From: Rhodospirillales bacterium
Lineage (GTDB): Bacteria; Pseudomonadota; Alphaproteobacteria; Rhodospirillales; UBA2165
DNA length: 5,288 nucleotides
Direction: 5' to 3'
NCBI GenBank assembly: GCA_013204125.1
Contig: JABMOP010000236.1
Location: 1-5,288 of the forward strand
In this document: positions 4,129 through 5,288 of the stretch, one piece after another
Layout: each line of letters starts with the position of its first letter
How positions within the stretch are numbered: the stretch's first letter is position 1
Notes under the pieces: generated by a model
Seen by the model: the letters and a program-made list of their open reading frames with translations, nothing else
Database searches by the model: none
Told to the model about the DNA's origin: nothing
Translations under genes and position numbers: made by a program

Positions 4129-5223
4129 ATGTCTGCCGGCAAGGTCACCCTTGTCGGTGCGTTGTCGATCGGCCATGATCAAAATATCCAAAGGAGAGTG
4201 GCCATAAACGCCTCTGGTAAATTCTTGGCTGCCCTATTGGCAGCAGTCTTCGCGTTCTCGCCGCCGAGCGCCGGCGCCGCAGAGTGCGAGGCTTTTCCCA
4301 CCGTTCGTTGGTGGGGCGCCATCACCCATGATTCAATCACAAAATACGTGGACAGGCGCTATAATGGGGATTTTGCCCCCTATATCGATATGTGGGAGAA
4401 ACAGCTGAATCGGCTCCGCGTTCTACACGAGCGCGGCAAGGTAGCCATCGTCAAAGGTGTATCTACAGACAGAGAAGGGAATTCAAAAAAATATTCTGTA
4501 CGCATGCGCGACGAACAGTTGGTCCTCTACATCACTAACGTGGAAAAACGTCTTAAAATTCTGAATTGTCTGGCGCTCGATAATCCGGCAGGCGTTCGCC
4601 CGGCAAAACTCGCTCAAATTCCGGTATTTTCGGATGCCCAAATGGTAGCAGCGGGATTGAAAGCGGCTAAAACGGCGGGATGTTTTCGTTGCCACGGCGA
4701 AAAGCCTATTAAAAAATTCAACCATATCCCGAACCTTGCGGGCCAGAACGTGCTGTATCTGGTGCGCCAGCTGATCGTCTTTCGGGCCGAATATGCAGAC
4801 GGGTTGACGGCAGGTCCGTCAACGCGTCAATCCGCAATCATGCGGCATCAGCCACACCGGTTGAGCGACGATGATTTGTGGTCCATCGCCGCATATTTTT
4901 CCAAGCTTGGATTTTGCTCACAAGAAGGACGCCGATACGCCGGCACGCTGGAGCCTAAACTGGCGCATGAATGCATCAGCTGCCACGGCGCCGAGGGCAC
5001 CAGTGTTTTTCCCGAAGTGCCGAACCTTGCAGCCCAGAGCTACGAATACCTGCTGCGCCAGTTGCGCGCCTTCCGCGCTTCAATCGACCGGATGCAACGC
5101 GACTACGATCTTAACGATTCGCGTTACCATTATTTCATGTCCAGGGTCTTGCAAAAATTTACTGATTTCGACCTCTCCCAAATCGCCGAATATTATGCCA
5201 GCCTTACCTGTCCATCCAAATAA
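4129..5223 (+). CDS. Exported dihaem cytochrome c (c4-like) with an unassigned N-terminal domain
   Basis: Read from the ATG at 4129 the protein has 364 residues. A hydrophobic export signal lies at about 32-44, ending in SAGA with likely cleavage after residue 50, so it is periplasmic. Residues 52-150 form a domain I cannot name, with WWGAITHDSITKYV (61-74), YNGDFAPYIDMWEKQL (78-93) and NCLA (146-149). Two cytochrome c domains follow: CFRCH (185-189) with likely axial M238, and CISCH (282-286) with likely axial M337. Each haem motif is followed by a related PNLAxQ-xYLxRQLxxFRA stretch, the internal duplication typical of cytochrome c4. Haems would be attached by the cytochrome c maturation machinery. 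C4-type proteins pass electrons to terminal oxidases or other periplasmic partners; the partner here is unknown. The start is doubtful: the best ribosome binding site points to ATA 4204 (339 residues), with GTG 4198 as another option. The haem domains are certain, the precise role is not. Confidence 0.9.
   Translation: MSAGKVTLVGALSIGHDQNIQRRVAINASGKFLAALLAAVFAFSPPSAGAAECEAFPTVRWWGAITHDSITKYVDRRYNGDFAPYIDMWEKQLNRLRVLHERGKVAIVKGVSTDREGNSKKYSVRMRDEQLVLYITNVEKRLKILNCLALDNPAGVRPAKLAQIPVFSDAQMVAAGLKAAKTAGCFRCHGEKPIKKFNHIPNLAGQNVLYLVRQLIVFRAEYADGLTAGPSTRQSAIMRHQPHRLSDDDLWSIAAYFSKLGFCSQEGRRYAGTLEPKLAHECISCHGAEGTSVFPEVPNLAAQSYEYLLRQLRAFRASIDRMQRDYDLNDSRYHYFMSRVLQKFTDFDLSQIAEYYASLTCPSK
4175..4207 (+). 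other. Possible 10-codon leader ORF overlapping the cytochrome start region
   Basis: An ATG at 4175 opens MIKISKGEWP, ending at the TAA at 4205-4207 in a different frame from the cytochrome. It spans the strong Shine-Dalgarno, and its stop overlaps the in-frame ATA at 4204-4206, an arrangement resembling ATGA-type translational coupling. It may be chance and has no convincing Shine-Dalgarno of its own. Confidence 0.15.
4190..4196 (+). promoter_or_regulatory. Strong Shine-Dalgarno inside the 5' part of the cytochrome ORF
   Basis: AAAGGAG is the best ribosome binding site in this region. It ends 7 nt before the in-frame ATA at 4204 and only 1 nt before the in-frame GTG at 4198. It lies 61 bp downstream of the ATG at 4129, which has no Shine-Dalgarno. 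It suggests translation begins near 4204 rather than 4129. Confidence 0.6.
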
Positions 5224-5231
5224 TCGGCACC

Positions 5232-5288
5232 TTAACGTACCAGATTGACCTCCCGGTCCCCATGGCCCAAACTCAGCTCCAAGAAATA
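5232..5288 (-). CDS. Possible C-terminal fragment of a minus-strand gene
   Basis: From the right edge one minus-strand frame is open for 18 codons, reading YFLELSLGHGDREVNLVR, then stops at TAA (5234-5232). This would converge on the cytochrome gene with an 8-bp gap, matching the tight convergent spacing seen twice elsewhere here. It is too short to identify. An alternative is a plus-strand gene beginning at ATG 5262 (MAQTQLQEI), which lacks a Shine-Dalgarno. Confidence 0.3.
   Translation of the reverse strand, partial: YFLELSLGHGDREVNLVR

Noticed and set aside
4016..4207. Plus-strand open frame of 63 codons overlapping the oxidoreductase/cytochrome gap
   Set aside because: No Shine-Dalgarno or recognisable product; it covers promoter-like sequence. 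Only its last 10 codons are kept as a low-confidence leader ORF.
2442..5223. A joint oxygen-dependent system of hemerythrin, flavin oxidoreductase and cytochrome c
   Set aside because: The three genes lie on alternating strands with separate start regions. The shared redox theme is suggestive, but nothing in the sequence links them into one unit.
5262..5288. Start of a plus-strand gene at ATG 5262 (MAQTQLQEI)
   Set aside because: Only nine codons are visible and there is no Shine-Dalgarno; the minus-strand reading is at least as plausible.

Overview
The window looks like ordinary chromosomal DNA from an alphaproteobacterium of moderate GC content (about half by eye, not counted). The main clue is the first gene, a DUF1491-family protein, a family I know from alphaproteobacteria. 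A candidate promoter fitting the Caulobacter-type -35/-10 consensus and a c4-like dihaem cytochrome c agree with this. I see no tRNA, rRNA, CRISPR array, transposase or phage gene.

Layout: a DUF1491 protein (44-382, +); a secreted metallo-beta-lactamase-fold protein with an altered metal site (470-1318, +); a LOG-family nucleotide phosphoribohydrolase (1321-2145, -); a 296-bp divergent intergenic region with two sets of tandem repeats, an inverted repeat, a candidate promoter and a perfect 9-bp-armed dyad; a single-domain bacteriohemerythrin with all seven iron ligands (2442-2873, +); a luciferase-like flavin-dependent oxidoreductase (2877-4013, -); a short divergent regulatory region; and an exported dihaem cytochrome c with an unassigned N-terminal domain (4129-5223, +, true start uncertain). 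A possible C-terminal fragment of a minus-strand gene lies at the right edge (5232-5288).

Apart from the first two genes, strands alternate gene by gene (+ + - + - +), so most genes must be transcribed singly. Two convergent pairs are separated by only 2 and 3 bp, with no room for a terminator. There is therefore no operon evidence tying these genes into one pathway. Hemerythrin (O2 binding), the flavin oxidoreductase and the cytochrome share a loose oxygen/redox theme, but a joint system is not supported by the arrangement.

The parts most worth a second look are the repeat-rich intergenic region upstream of the hemerythrin, the degenerate metal site of the MBL protein, the unassigned domain of the cytochrome, and the cytochrome start region, where the best Shine-Dalgarno points at an ATA codon.
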